Assembly (NCBI GenBank): GCA_964030785.1
Contig: OZ034971.1
Coordinates: 11,026,579-11,090,578, forward strand
Source: Siderastrea siderea
Lineage: Eukaryota; Cnidaria; Anthozoa; Scleractinia; Rhizangiidae
Length of the DNA: 64,000 nt
Reading direction: 5' to 3'
Shown here: positions 1 through 9,988 of the stretch, piece after piece
Layout: the number at the start of each line of letters is the position of its first letter
Numbering within the stretch: position 1 is the first letter of the stretch
Notes under the pieces: model-generated
Seen by the model: the letters and a program-made list of their open reading frames with translations, nothing else
Told to the model about the DNA's origin: nothing
Databases searched by the model: none
Program-made: the position numbers and the translations under genes

Positions 1-342
1 CAAACCATGGAAAAAGAATTCGCCAGACAGCGGTACGTATCGGAGGACAGGCGAGCTCAGCTAGCTTTAGAGATAAACCTTACTAAAACTCAAGTCAAAA
101 CCTGGTTCCAAAATCGACGAACAAAGTGGAAAAAGGAAACAAAAGGTGAAGCAAGTACAGTCTCAAGACGCCGCTCGCAGGGAGAAATGGAACATGTTTT
201 CCTCGCAATGCAGAGCACGCTTAGTCTTTTTTACCAGGACATATCCGTTGATTCACGTGTTATTCCGTACGGAGTTTTTCCACAATGTTGTACTGAAGCT
301 ATGGTTCCTACTATCGGCTTTAAAGGTTCGTTTGTTTCATAG
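1..342 (+). CDS. Homeobox gene copy 1, 3' part of homeodomain exon
   Basis: This is the C-terminal 113 codons of a homeodomain transcription factor; the window opens inside exon 2, so exon 1 is out of view. The frame enters at homeodomain position 14 and runs through helices 1-3. Recognition helix 3 contains QVKTWFQNRRTKWKK, with Gln50, Asn51 and Arg53, the standard DNA-contacting residues, and Thr47. Position 16, normally Leu, is Met. A tail of about 65 residues follows, ending GFKGSFVS with a TAG stop. Compared with copies 2 and 3 it has Arg for Lys after MEKEFA and a two-residue-shorter tail than copy 2 after LSLFYQD. The sequence to position 50 is seen directly. The ANTP/NKL class with TLX, HHEX, BarH or BSX-like affinity is inferred from Thr47 and the NRRTKWKK ending; the exact family is uncertain. 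Confidence 0.9.
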   Translation, partial: QTMEKEFARQRYVSEDRRAQLALEINLTKTQVKTWFQNRRTKWKKETKGEASTVSRRRSQGEMEHVFLAMQSTLSLFYQDISVDSRVIPYGVFPQCCTEAMVPTIGFKGSFVS

Positions 343-698
343 CTTGCAGATGAGTACAAGCACGATTTTGTTTGCTGTATTAAGTCGTACACTTGGCATG
401 TTAAGTTCAAGTTGTGTTTTAATTAGAAGTTCGTTTTTGCTTCTCTTATGAAGTAGATTGATATAAGAGATATGTACAATTTTGGAAACTTAAACGGCTT
501 TTTTGCAGGTCAGTTTTGTACATTATCAACTATACCCATACTTCATATTTATCACAGAAGTTGGTACAATTTAAGTATCGCCTAGGTCAGAATTCAATTC
601 AATGCATCCAATCCATTTTAATATTTCTCGTCAAGTATCGTGCTTAACATTACCAGGGTAAACAGTTTATATTTACCGGCCGTCTTCGCTGAAAATAT
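343..698. other. 3' flank of homeobox copy 1
   Basis: Noncoding, and alignable by eye to the DNA after copies 2 (28001-28377) and 3 (49227-49598). The AATAAA that copies 2 and 3 carry about 150 bases after the stop is not kept here; the matching stretch near 490 reads taaacggc. No gene is seen. Confidence 0.6.
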
Positions 699-995
699 GT
701 TTCCTACTATCGACTTTAAGGGTTCAATTGTTGCATGGAATGCCCTTGAACAAACCTGGTTCCCCGAAAATCGATGAACAAAGTGGAAAAAGGAAACAAT
801 AGATAAAGCGAGTACTGCCTCAAGGCGCTCCCAGAGATAAATAGAACATGTTTTGCTTGCAATGCAGGGCAAACTAAGTCCCTTTTACCGAGAGATGGGC
901 GTTATTCACGCGTTGATCCGTTAGGAGTTTTTTCACAGTATTGTGCTGAACGTACGTTTCCTACTGTCGACTTTAAAGGTTGGTTTACTGCATAG
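699..995 (+). pseudogene. Decayed extra copies of the homeobox exon 2
   Basis: Two degraded pieces of the homeodomain exon lie downstream of copy 1. Bases 699-734 match the last codons of exon 2 (ttcctactatcgactttaag against ttcctactatcggctttaaa at 305). Bases 746-995 match the exon from homeodomain helix 3 to the stop: acctggttccccgaaaatcg, then aacaaagtggaaaaaggaaa, then the tail ending in a TAG at 993-995. In-frame stops interrupt it, for instance the TGA inside the helix 3 region and the TAG after ggaaacaa. It cannot encode a homeodomain. Similar remnants follow copies 2 and 3, so the exon was duplicated before the larger unit was. Confidence 0.8.
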
Positions 996-2613
996 ATCAG
1001 TTCCTCTTGAAACCAAAACACAATCGTTGTGTGTTTCATTTAGTGGTACACGTGTACCAAGAACAAGATGTTTCAGAATTTCATTTTTAGTTTCTCTTCT
1101 TCAGTAGATTGATACTAGGGAAATACACAAGTTTAGATCTTTAGTTCTGAAGGAGTTGTATATTATCAAGTATACCCAGTCGGTACTTATTAATCACTGA
1201 GACTCGTCCAAGTTTATTGGGCTGGAAATCAGAAATTCAATCCAATACAACCAAACCGTTTGCATTATTTTTTGGTCTAATTCATACTTGTTGCTAAGTA
1301 TGTGTTAAGGGTTAATAGTTTATATTTCTCCCTTCTGTACAGTGTTTAGACAGCCCCAAGCAGGATTTCTTCTCAACCGACATGACATGTTAGCACTTCT
1401 TTGAGCAATCTCTTGCTGCTTGGAATCTAGCAAGTTGATTTTTACCTTATATGACAAGGTCGGTTTTGCGATAGTCGCTTTCTGTTTTCAGCCTGCAAAC
1501 CTTACGACGAGGAAAAAATATTATTAGGTAGCATTCGCACCTATTTCACACCTACTATTATAAATTGTATAATAAATTATAGATTTCAAAGTCAACAGAG
1601 GAAGTATGCTACCCAGATAATCAGCTTTGTTATGGTGCAAATTAAGCGCAAGAAAAGATGGTTAAAAGAGTGTCAAGTGCTTCCAAACTGTATTAAATTC
1701 TTATGGTGTCTTAGGAAGGAGTCCAGTATACTAGTTTAGCAACTATCATTATACAGCGTAACTTGGAAACATAAAGCAGGATCTAAGCTTTAAAAAACAA
1801 AAATTTTACTGTTGTTGTTATTTCCTAATGGTTGTGCACTGATATTCCTCAAGATTTGGAGGAAATATCTGACGTTTTCAAACCATCATTCACATTTTCA
1901 TTTAACCTGAGCTTGAGGTCTGTTCTTTAACTTTACCCAAATCAACAATGTTTGCCCGGCTGGGTGTTTGACTTTCAAACTCCGTTACTTGCAACAACTA
2001 CGTATTGTTCGGCTTCCTCATTGCATTAGATTCTGGAACAAAGCCAGCAATACAACTGGGCGGAATGTGTTTCCGTAGAGATAATTAACTTTTTGTTTTT
2101 TTTATTCAGACTAATAGTTTTCTTCTTCATCATCAGACGGAAACTCTGACATTCCATTTGGTATGTTAAACCGAACTTGTTGTCTAGGATAAGAAACAGA
2201 CGGAATTTCAGTTGGACGTTAAAGGAAGTCAGCTTAAGTAAAGATTGTTTCAAAGCATGTGCTTTCTGTTTACATAAGAACATACCGTAATTGGAAAGGT
2301 TTATTCCTGAGGATTTGAATTTCGATGCACGTGTATATCATTTATTGGAAGTGTGGCGTGCTTCAATTCTCGTCTAGGAACTCTTTTTCGCCTTATTAAC
2401 ATCATTTCTACATTACTTTATCCACATTGTATTGAGAGAGTATTTTGCGAGTAGGTATGGCCATACCGGGACGATGAGTTAAAGATTTTAAAAGATTTTA
2501 ATGAAAACCCAGCACCTCAAAATTTACTCTGTGACGACATCCTACCGTAGAATTTTGGTTCAGTTAAAATCTTGTCAACGCCAATACGATAAGGAGCTCC
2601 ATAGTAGGGCTTT
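996..2613. other. Unit 1 noncoding stretch downstream of homeobox copy 1
   Basis: No gene recognised. The stretch is paralogous to about 28600-30140 in unit 2 and 49920-51840 in unit 3, with many small indels. Open frames here do not keep their reading frame between units, so they are not credible genes. Confidence 0.6.
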
Positions 2614-2733
2614 TACTTCCACACTTCCAAACTACCACACTTCCAAACTACCACACTTCAAAACTTCCACACTTCCAAACTTCCACACTTCCAGACTACC
2701 AAACTTCCACACTTCCACACTTCCAAACTTCCA
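2614..2733 (+). repeat. Short tandem repeat, about 10-bp unit (acttccaaac type)
   Basis: About twelve imperfect copies of a 10-bp unit such as acttccaaac and taccacactt. Units 2 and 3 have no such run at the matching place (around 30140 and 51840), so it expanded in unit 1. Confidence 0.85.
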
Positions 2734-2907
2734 GGCAGGCTACCTCAATTCCTCCATGCATACAGCACCTCCTGGTGTATAATTATGCAAATACATTTAA
2801 TGATTATGAGTAAATTCCTCAACTGTACATTCCTTTCTGATGACGCTTTCTGAGCTCTTCTACCCGAAGTAAAAGACCATAGTAGCCTTTTTCATTACAA
2901 GTTGTTA

Positions 2908-3189
2908 GAGCAGTTTTCAATTGAGTGTCGAATGTAAATCGCGTTTTGCTTTGGTTTTGCTTTACTTCACTCTGTGATTGGTTAGAAAATCTCGCGCCAC
3001 TTTCTCGACCAATCAGAAGTAAAACTCAAACCAATCCCGACTCGCTCGCGCGCGTTTTCCCGCGCTTGGCGCCGGTTACATGTATTTGCCTCGAGTTCTG
3101 ATTGGTTCATTGGGTAATTTGTGTTTGTTGTGATTGGCTGGGGTAATTACTTTGGTTTTGGTTTTACGACACTCATTTGAAAACCGCTC
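2908..3189. mobile_element. MITE, 282 bp, TA target duplication
   Basis: Terminal inverted repeats of about 25 bases: the left end reads gagcagttttcaattgagtg and the complement of the right end reads gagcggttttcaaatgagtg. It is flanked by TA at 2906-2907 and 3190-3191. Unit 2 shows the empty site near 30187 (ttgttatcttggcgtgcatt). The interior has no coding capacity. TA duplication and length fit a Tc1/mariner-type non-autonomous element; the family is inferred. Confidence 0.8.
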
Positions 3190-3191
3190 TA

Positions 3192-3828
3192 TCTTACCGT
3201 GCATTTACCCTGTGTTAGATTACAGAAGGATAAACTTCATATCAATTTACAGTCATGTTTTACCAAGTTTATATAAATATTCAATTTACCACAACTGTGA
3301 TTTTATGGGACAATTCTATGGTTTATGGTGATCATTGGCAAACATTCGCTGTGTAATAGGTGAATGTTGTTCGAAGGAGGTAAATCAAAAAGAGACAAAA
3401 ATGACGGAACTAACATGACAGGCAGGAGCCCATTATGAACTCCTGGTTTCGCGGTCAATTTGCCATCCGACAGATAATAGACCACCCACTCACTATGGAC
3501 ACAGTACGATAATGGGCGTTGATGTTCATGCTTGCACTCATTCACGGAAAGTATAATAAAAAAATTCGTGCCTTCTTCTTGGCGCCATAATCTTGTAAAT
3601 AGAACAGAAATCTCCTACAGCTATTCCAAGTTAAGCTGGCCTCCAATGGTTTCCATACCGTGATAATTGCTGGGCTTTTCACTGGCTTTTGTGCAAATAA
3701 ATATTACTAATGCATTTAATTCGCTCTGCCGCATGCGCAGAAATGGACTTTTGGAGTGCACGTTATTCACCTGTGCGGATTGGTGGAAAACGACGGTCTG
3801 ATCATTTCACAAGTCTAGTTACTTCTCC

Positions 3829-3871
<43 letters not shown>

Positions 3872-5165
3872 TTTTCACAATAATTTGTATCACTGTGTTC
3901 AGAGAATTACAGAGGACCACGGAAGTTTCTTTACACAAGCCTTCTCTCCCCTCCCCCGTTCTTAAACAAAATATAGCCACAAAAAAATATGCTACTCTTT
4001 TTTGCTACACATTAAAAGCGCCTTAAAACTATTTGTACACCTATAAATTCCGTTACACTAGGCAACGTTGCGTGCAACTTGTCTCGCAACGGCGCAACAA
4101 ATTTGCGGCACAAGTTGCAAGAAAAATTGCCTAGTATAACAGCGCCTTTACTCAGTTGTGTAACCCGGCAATTCGGCGCAACAATCGACGTTCACAGTTT
4201 AGAGTTGTGCACGGGTAGTCCAAGCTCGAAATATGCGCGTTGGTACGTCTGCGTAACCTTCGAAATATAAGGATTTGCACGGGGAATAAATTTTCAAAAA
4301 CCTCAAAATAAGAAAGAATTTTAAATGGAAACGGCTTAATTACCTTGCTGCAGTTGTATGTTTCTTTGTTGTCTGTGTGGTACCTGAACCGATTTATGGC
4401 CACTTATCGGGTACGTTTAGCTGAACCAGTTTGCTCTCTCTACTAAATTAGAGGTGCTAAAGACAAAAGAGGTACCATGCCAAAGACAACAAAGTTGGGA
4501 GGGGTGCTAAAAGAGGCACCTGATGCCGATAAAAGTATTCCTTTACACGCATAGCTGGCAGTACCGTTCCTGGTCGATTGTGATCAATTTCGAGCCCTCG
4601 CGCGTTTGTAGCTATCGCAAAGTGGAGACACAGTAGTTTCCGGGTGACTCACGTAACAAGAAGATTACTAAAAGCGCTCAAATCACGGTATTAATATTCA
4701 CTAAACTGAAGTTCAATGTAAGCCAAAATCCCATAGCTTTGTTATACTTTTAGCAGTCCCCTCCTCCCCCCCCCCTCCTCCTCCTCGACCCCACCAAGAT
4801 GGATTCAGAACTGCGAAAATGGTCTTTTACAAAGATATTTACCAACTTTGTTACAAAAGTGAGGAAATAAAACACGAAAGATAAATTCTTTACCTTACTT
4901 TTATTTTTTATTTAAATTACCTGTTCACAATCACAGTTAAAAGAGTTTACTGGATAAGCAAACCAACAGCTATTTTCGTAAGACAAGAATACTTGCTACA
5001 GTACAAAAACTGAAACAACCATAAAACAAATTAGTTCTTCCTCTATCGAGCGGTTAATGGGTTTGTTCTACTTTAGCGGTTGTCATCTTTAAATCATGCC
5101 ACCCTCGCACGGTTACAAAATTTTCCTGTTGAGCTGGCCTCAATGCTGACGACAAATAAAACAAT
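3192..5165. other. Unit 1 noncoding stretch before the DIRS-like insertion
   Basis: No gene recognised. It is paralogous to about 30190-31020 plus 32575-32710 and 35771-36150 in unit 2, and to 51880-53795 in unit 3. It holds an ATTT microsatellite (3830-3874) and a C-rich run (4757-4790). Open frames near 3303-3545 and 4079-4403 are not preserved between units. Confidence 0.55.
3830..3874. repeat. (ATTT)n microsatellite
   Basis: About eleven uninterrupted copies of ATTT. The matching site in unit 2 (30829-30858) is shorter and interrupted, and unit 3 (52550-52564) has only a few copies. Confidence 0.95.
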
Positions 5166-5211
5166 ATTCTCACTGCATACATAATTAGCCCGTCACGCGG
5201 GAAGGCTTAAG
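5166..5211. repeat. Left inverted terminal repeat of the DIRS-like element
   Basis: Begins attctcactgcatacataa and continues to gcgggaaggcttaag. It matches the reverse complement of the right end (attctcaccgcaaacaattg ... cacgggaagctaag) with several mismatches and small gaps. Confidence 0.75.
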
Positions 5212-5373
5212 ATTTTCAAATTCCAGCATTCTGTTATTGCGCGCTGTTGGCGTGATGCTTTGCGGCCTTCTGCTTTAAATATCGAAGTTTCAGTCACCTC
5301 GTGGTCAGTTTAACGGAGTTCGGTTGAGTCACCATAAAGGTTTCTTCTAGTTTTTTGACCGCCACCAGCACTC

Positions 5374-5532
5374 ATGGCCGAAGCCGACGCCGATCCTGTT
5401 TTGCCTTTGCCGCCAGCTCCGGCGGCGCCAGTTCCTGATCCATTACCCGTTGTTATACCGGCTGTTGAACCGGCACCTGTTGCACCGGCTCCTGTGGTTG
5501 TTCAAGAGGCAGATTTTCATTTCTGTGTTTAG
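5374..5532 (+). CDS. Pro/Ala-rich N-terminal open frame of the DIRS-like element
   Basis: A 52-codon frame starting ATGGCCGAAGCCGACGCC, made almost entirely of Pro, Ala and Val with an acidic start, ending at TAG 5530-5532. The next coding block of the element opens 1.5 kb downstream after a pyrimidine-rich tract and AG (7004-7035) that looks like a strong 3' splice site, and the frame after that AG is open at phase 0 into the gag-like frame. I infer that this is the first exon of gag, with the 49-bp repeats in the intron. No convincing 5' splice site is visible; GT dinucleotides near 5490 and 5527 are weak. It could instead be an independent short frame. Confidence 0.4.
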   Translation: MAEADADPVLPLPPAPAAPVPDPLPVVIPAVEPAPVAPAPVVVQEADFHFCV

Positions 5533-6131
5533 TCTTATGTTACGTTTTGGATTTTCGCGGCGCGGGTTAGGTTTCGCGCTTTAGTCGTTACGCTGGCCTG
5601 CTTGTTCGCCTCCTCGCGTTTTCTTGTCTGGCTTTTTCTTCGTGTTGTTTGCCTATCATCGTTTTTGGCCGTTATTGCATGCGGGTTTTGGTAGTTTTTT
5701 CGCTAGCTTAGTGTCCTTGTTCGGTTTTCTATCTTTAACACTGTTTTACGGCTTTTTGGCACAAGGTGCGATTCCCTTTTGTTTTATTTTCAACCTCGTT
5801 AGTCTTGTTGTGTTTTTGGTTCGCTGTTTTACAAGTTTTTTGCCCTCTTGGGGTGTTTATTTCTTTTGGGGTCAGTTTTTTGCGTATTTGTCCTTTTTCA
5901 TTCTCTTATTTTAGATTGTTTGTTTCGTAGTTTGTTTCGCGCTTTTCATTGCGGTTTACTGCGTTATTCCTGTTGTTTCGTTGCTCTTTCGCGTTCATGT
6001 AGTCTATGCCGCCACCTTTTGCGTGCCTCGAACTATCTTAAGGTCGGCGCTTACTGCTTTATACGTTCAAGTTTTTGATGTTTATATCGCCCGTTGGGCC
6101 GGCAACCTCTAGGGTTGTATGTGGTTTTTTG

Positions 6132-6700
6132 AGTGTGGCCCGGAGAGCCAGAAACCTGTAGCGGTGACACAATTTTTGAAGTATGGCCTGGAGAGCCAAC
6201 AGCCTGGAGAGCTGTAAATTATTATTTAAGTGTGGCCTGGAGAGCCAACAGCCTGGAGAGCTGTAAATTATTATTTAAGTGTGGCCTGGAGAGCCAACAG
6301 CCTGGAGAGCTGTAAATTATTATTTAAGTGTGGCCTGGAGAGCCAACAGCCTGGAGAGCTGTAAATTATTATTTTAGTGCGGCCTGGAGTGCCAAAAGTC
6401 TGTAGAGCTGCAAATTATTATTTAAGTGCGGCCCGGAGAGCCAAAAGTCTGTAGAGCTGTGAATTATTATTTAAGTGCGGCCTGGAGAGCCAACAGCCTG
6501 GAGAGCTGTAAGTTGTTATTTAAGTGCGGCCTGGAGAGCCAACAGCCTGGAGAGCTGTGAATTGTTATTTAAGTGCGGCCTGGAGAGCCAACAGCCTAGA
6601 GCTGTAAATTGTTCTTTGACTGCGGCCTAGAGAGCCAAAAGTCTGTAGAGCTTTGACATAATTTTTCGAGTTTGGCCTAGGGCCGGCCGCCTGGAGGGCT
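6132..6700 (+). repeat. 49-bp tandem repeat inside the DIRS-like element
   Basis: About eleven copies of a 49-bp unit built from tggcctggagagccaacag, cctggagagctgtaaatt and attatttaag. Successive tggcctgg words at 6184 and 6233 are 49 apart. The first four copies are nearly identical and later ones drift and shorten. The period is not a multiple of three and the repeats lie between coding blocks, so they are not protein repeats. Confidence 0.9.
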
Positions 6701-7053
6701 GTGGATTGTTTAGTCCGGGTCTTCAGTTGATTGGGTAAATTACTTAATTATTGTATAGCTTTCCGCAGTCTGAGGGTGTGGCACGTTTTTGGTGCGCTCA
6801 TTTTGCTTTTGTCAGCTGTATAGCTAGTGGCGGAGTTTTAAAGTATAAGTGCGTTGAGGCAGTGGACCTAAGAACTGCAGCATGATTTCATTATCTGTTG
6901 TGCTGGTTTGGTCGATAATTTTGATTGCTTCCCGCAGCTTTTGCGTGGTAAACCGTGCAATTTGTGGTTACTTGTGCCGTAGTGTTTATGTCATGGTGAC
7001 ATCCTTTATTCTCCCCTTACGTTTTTCTTTAACAGCCAGTTGACCGTATCGGG

Positions 7054-7686
7054 ATGTTGGAAGACAAAATTAAACTTCTCGAGCAGGAGAGGTCTGCCGA
7101 AAGTTGCACTAATGCGCTGCTAGCCCTTAGAAGGCATCTGAATAGGCCGTCGTCCCTCTTTGACCGCTTTGAAGCTATCGAGCTTTTGGAGACCCTCGTA
7201 CGCCTGGCAAGGACGCAGGCGCACGAGAAGGCGGACGAATACGCCGCGGCGCTTGAGGAAGTAAAGGCTAGGCAGCCGTCCCTCGGCGCCGACCATCTTC
7301 AGCGTTTGATGCTTGGTCTTGTTGGGGATCCCCTAAGAGCTAAAATGGCCAAGGAGGCTGCGTCGATTCTGAAGGGGATGTCCAAGGCGCCCTCTCCAAG
7401 TTTCCAGGCAAGAAGTCCCAGTCTGCCCCGTATTCGGTCCAGTGTCACGCTTGTGCAGGATGGGGACACATTGCGCGTAACTGCAAATCCAGACGTGGAG
7501 GCAGTCCTGGACGTGGGCGTGGACGCCAATGATTGTGTCTACAATTCTATAATTCAAGGATTTTGTATGTTTTGTATTAAATATTTTTCTTTGTTTGTTC
7601 AAACTTGTCTTTGCCTTGGGGTGGGTATTTGCCCTTGCCCAGTTGACCTCGGGGGGACCTTCTCAGTGTCTCAATTTCGGACCTAG
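7054..7686 (+). pseudogene. Gag-like frame of the DIRS-like element, frameshifted before its zinc knuckle
   Basis: The first ~115 residues form a helical, charged, coiled-coil-like segment beginning MLEDKIKLLEQERSAES, typical of the gag-like first protein of DIRS elements. The frame is open upstream from the putative acceptor at 7036. A CCHC zinc knuckle, Cys-x2-Cys-x4-His-x4-Cys, lies at 7443-7484 but in another frame (+2 relative to the main one), followed by an Arg/Gly-rich tail and a stop at 7530-7532. A single-base indel somewhere around 7385-7400 therefore separates the two halves. The remaining frame beyond about 7400 to 7686 is read out of phase and has no meaning. The product would bind element RNA in a nucleoprotein particle; this copy cannot make it whole. 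Confidence 0.75.
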
Positions 7687-7814
7687 TTCGGAGCCTGGGG
7701 TCAACAAAGGGTTGGGTTCCCTTTAAGCTTTTTCGGGTGTTTGTTTCGGCTCATTTTCGTTTCCCTTTCGTTACGTTTTAGGCAAATCATTCTTCGTTTA
7801 TTTCAAGACTCAGT

Positions 7815-9962
7815 ATGGCTCAGCTACACGTCTCTGCGGGAGATGTGCCTCTTCGCTGCATAACACAGGGAGCCCCTCCCTTTGTTGGCCCCTTGCCTCC
7901 TCTGGAGCTGGTGGCGTCGCGTCCGGGTTTGGGTAATCTAGCTCATTTGCGCTTCTTCGACCCTGCCCACTTCAGGGCTGGCAATATTCATAGCAAGCCG
8001 TCCATTTGGCAGGGCCTTCTTGATAAATCGCCCTGTTGTGAAGTTGACCTTTTGGAGGTTATCAAAGATGGAGTTCGCGTCGACCGATTTTTCAGGCCTT
8101 TTAGGGGGAATATCAAGGGACAGGCGTACGACTCCGAACATCCTCCTCCAATAATCCTAAAGAACTCGCCTACCACAGCCAAGTTTTCCCAGTTTGTCTC
8201 CGATTCCATAATACAATGGGTCACCGCGGGGGTTTTAGCAGTTTGGGGCCCAGTGGATAGTGTGGCGCCCCCACGTTTGGTTTTACCACTAACTGTCGAG
8301 CCTTCAAAGCCGCGGTTGTGTCATGATGAGCGATATCTCAATTTATGGATTCGTGACCTCCCATTCAAGCTTGACCACCTTTGCGATTTGCCGCGGTATG
8401 TTCTCCCCGGTCACTTCCAGAGTTCCTGTGATGATAAGAGTGGTTATCAACATGTCTTGCTTCATCCCTCGTCTCAAACTTATTTCGGCTTCCAGTGGCA
8501 TGGTTTCTATTTTGTGTTTCGTACACTGCCGTTTGGATGGAAGGCCAGCGCGTTTATTTACCATAAGCTCGGACTTGCAGTTTCGGCCTCCGCACGGTCT
8601 CACGGAGTCCCAGCTTCGCAGTACATTGATGATCGGCACGTTGGACAACTTTTTACTTCTCCATTGCGGGTTAGTCGCGAGCCATCTCTCGAGCGAGCTA
8701 AGGCGGCAGTTTATATTATGTGTTATCTGCTCATTGAAGCTGGATATTTCATTGGTCTTGACAAATCGCAGCTGGTTCCTTCGACATGGGTTCGTTTTCT
8801 GGGTTTTGTTTGCGATTCTGTACGTCAGGCCTTCCTCGTCCCTGAGGACAAGAAAGTCAAGTTCGCGGCGTTGAGGGAAGACATTCTTTCGTCTCCATAC
8901 GTGGGATTGAAAACACTTCAACGATTTTCGGGGAAGGTCATTTCTTTTAGCCTTGCCATTCCTGGATGTAAGTTGTACGTGCGCGACGTCTTTAGGGCGA
9001 TCTCCCGCCTTTCAGGATCTACTTGGCCTTCCCTCAAGGTAGAGGCGACTCTTCGCACCGAGATAGAGTTTTGGCGTTTTCTTGATAATTGGAAGGACTG
9101 CCTTCCATGGAGAACTGAACGCCACGCAGTGGTTACGCTTTATTGTGATGCCTCCAAGAGGGCCTGGGGTGGTACTCTGCTACAGGACGGTCGCAGTCTG
9201 GAGTCGACAGATTACTGGATAGACAGCTCGCAAGATATCAATGTTTTAGATACTCGGGCTTTGCTGCATTCGCTCCTTTCGTTCAGGCATCATCTCAGCT
9301 GGCGTAGGGTGGACGTTCACACTGATAGCCTCGTTTTGAAGTCTGCTCTGGCAAATGACGGTTGTAAAAACCAAGACATTAACAATTTCCTTAAAGACAT
9401 TTTTGATTGCTGCAGAGAATTCAATTTCAGCCTTGATGTTCATTATGTTCCTTCAAGTGAGAACCCGGCTGACATCCCTTCCAGGAAGGTTTCAGATATC
9501 GATTGCATGTTGTCAGAAAGGGCTTGGGAGCCAGTCGAGCGCCTTTTTGGGCCTCACACCTTCGACCTTATGTCTTTGGATAGCAATTGTCAACGTGATG
9601 GGGAAGGCCGGTGTTTGCCCCATTTTACACCTTGTGCGACTCCAAGCTCTTGCGGAATTAACGTTTTCGCACAGTCTCTGCCTTTGGACCACAACTTGTA
9701 TGTGTTTCCACCGTTTGTGCTAATTGCGCCCCTTCTAAAGTGCATGTTCGAGCAAGATTTTCAAGGTGCCTTTACGATCATCGTCCCGGATTTAAAGCCT
9801 CGACGTTTCTGGTGGGCGTTGTTGCAGTCGCTTACTGTTGATCGACTTCTTTTGGGGAAGAAAGGCGAAGATGGCATTTTGTTGTTTCCCTCTCAAAACA
9901 GCCGTCGCTGGTACTCAAAAGAGCTTCAGTGGGATCTGTGGGCCTTCCGTTGTGTTTGCTAA
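7815..9962 (+). CDS. Reverse transcriptase-RNase H of the DIRS-like element
   Basis: An open frame of 715 codons, the element's polymerase. The reverse transcriptase covers roughly residues 100-400; its catalytic motif is YIDD at residues 270-273, preceded by the palm-type segment PFGWKASAFIYHKLG. RNase H follows from about residue 440: YCDAS (Asp445), a glutamate-region segment, DVHTDS near residue 500 and NPADIPSR near 550. The last ~150 residues (FGPHTFDLMSLDSN, VNVFAQ-like, IVPDLKPRRFWW) are the region found after RNase H in DIRS elements. No stop or frameshift is seen, so this frame is intact although its partners are broken. It would copy element RNA into DNA. The start at 7815 lies about 130 bases after the gag frame ends, so how it is translated (splicing or a separate mRNA) is not visible. 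Confidence 0.9.
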   Translation: MAQLHVSAGDVPLRCITQGAPPFVGPLPPLELVASRPGLGNLAHLRFFDPAHFRAGNIHSKPSIWQGLLDKSPCCEVDLLEVIKDGVRVDRFFRPFRGNIKGQAYDSEHPPPIILKNSPTTAKFSQFVSDSIIQWVTAGVLAVWGPVDSVAPPRLVLPLTVEPSKPRLCHDERYLNLWIRDLPFKLDHLCDLPRYVLPGHFQSSCDDKSGYQHVLLHPSSQTYFGFQWHGFYFVFRTLPFGWKASAFIYHKLGLAVSASARSHGVPASQYIDDRHVGQLFTSPLRVSREPSLERAKAAVYIMCYLLIEAGYFIGLDKSQLVPSTWVRFLGFVCDSVRQAFLVPEDKKVKFAALREDILSSPYVGLKTLQRFSGKVISFSLAIPGCKLYVRDVFRAISRLSGSTWPSLKVEATLRTEIEFWRFLDNWKDCLPWRTERHAVVTLYCDASKRAWGGTLLQDGRSLESTDYWIDSSQDINVLDTRALLHSLLSFRHHLSWRRVDVHTDSLVLKSALANDGCKNQDINNFLKDIFDCCREFNFSLDVHYVPSSENPADIPSRKVSDIDCMLSERAWEPVERLFGPHTFDLMSLDSNCQRDGEGRCLPHFTPCATPSSCGINVFAQSLPLDHNLYVFPPFVLIAPLLKCMFEQDFQGAFTIIVPDLKPRRFWWALLQSLTVDRLLLGKKGEDGILLFPSQNSRRWYSKELQWDLWAFRCVC

Positions 9963-9988
9963 GCCAGCCTGATCTCTTCCTTTAGGTT

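Noticed and set aside
5624..6078. Hydrophobic frames suggesting membrane proteins inside the DIRS-like element
   Set aside because: T-rich DNA gives Phe/Leu-rich translations; the region is likely intronic and has no other support.
6133..6315. A repeat protein encoded by the 49-bp repeats
   Set aside because: The period is not a multiple of three, so each repeat changes frame and meets a stop.
8323..8874. A 183-codon plus-strand frame
   Set aside because: Overlaps the polymerase in another frame; low-complexity translation, no motif.
8343..8921. A 192-codon minus-strand frame
   Set aside because: It is the shadow of the DIRS-like polymerase frame; no domain and no independent signal.
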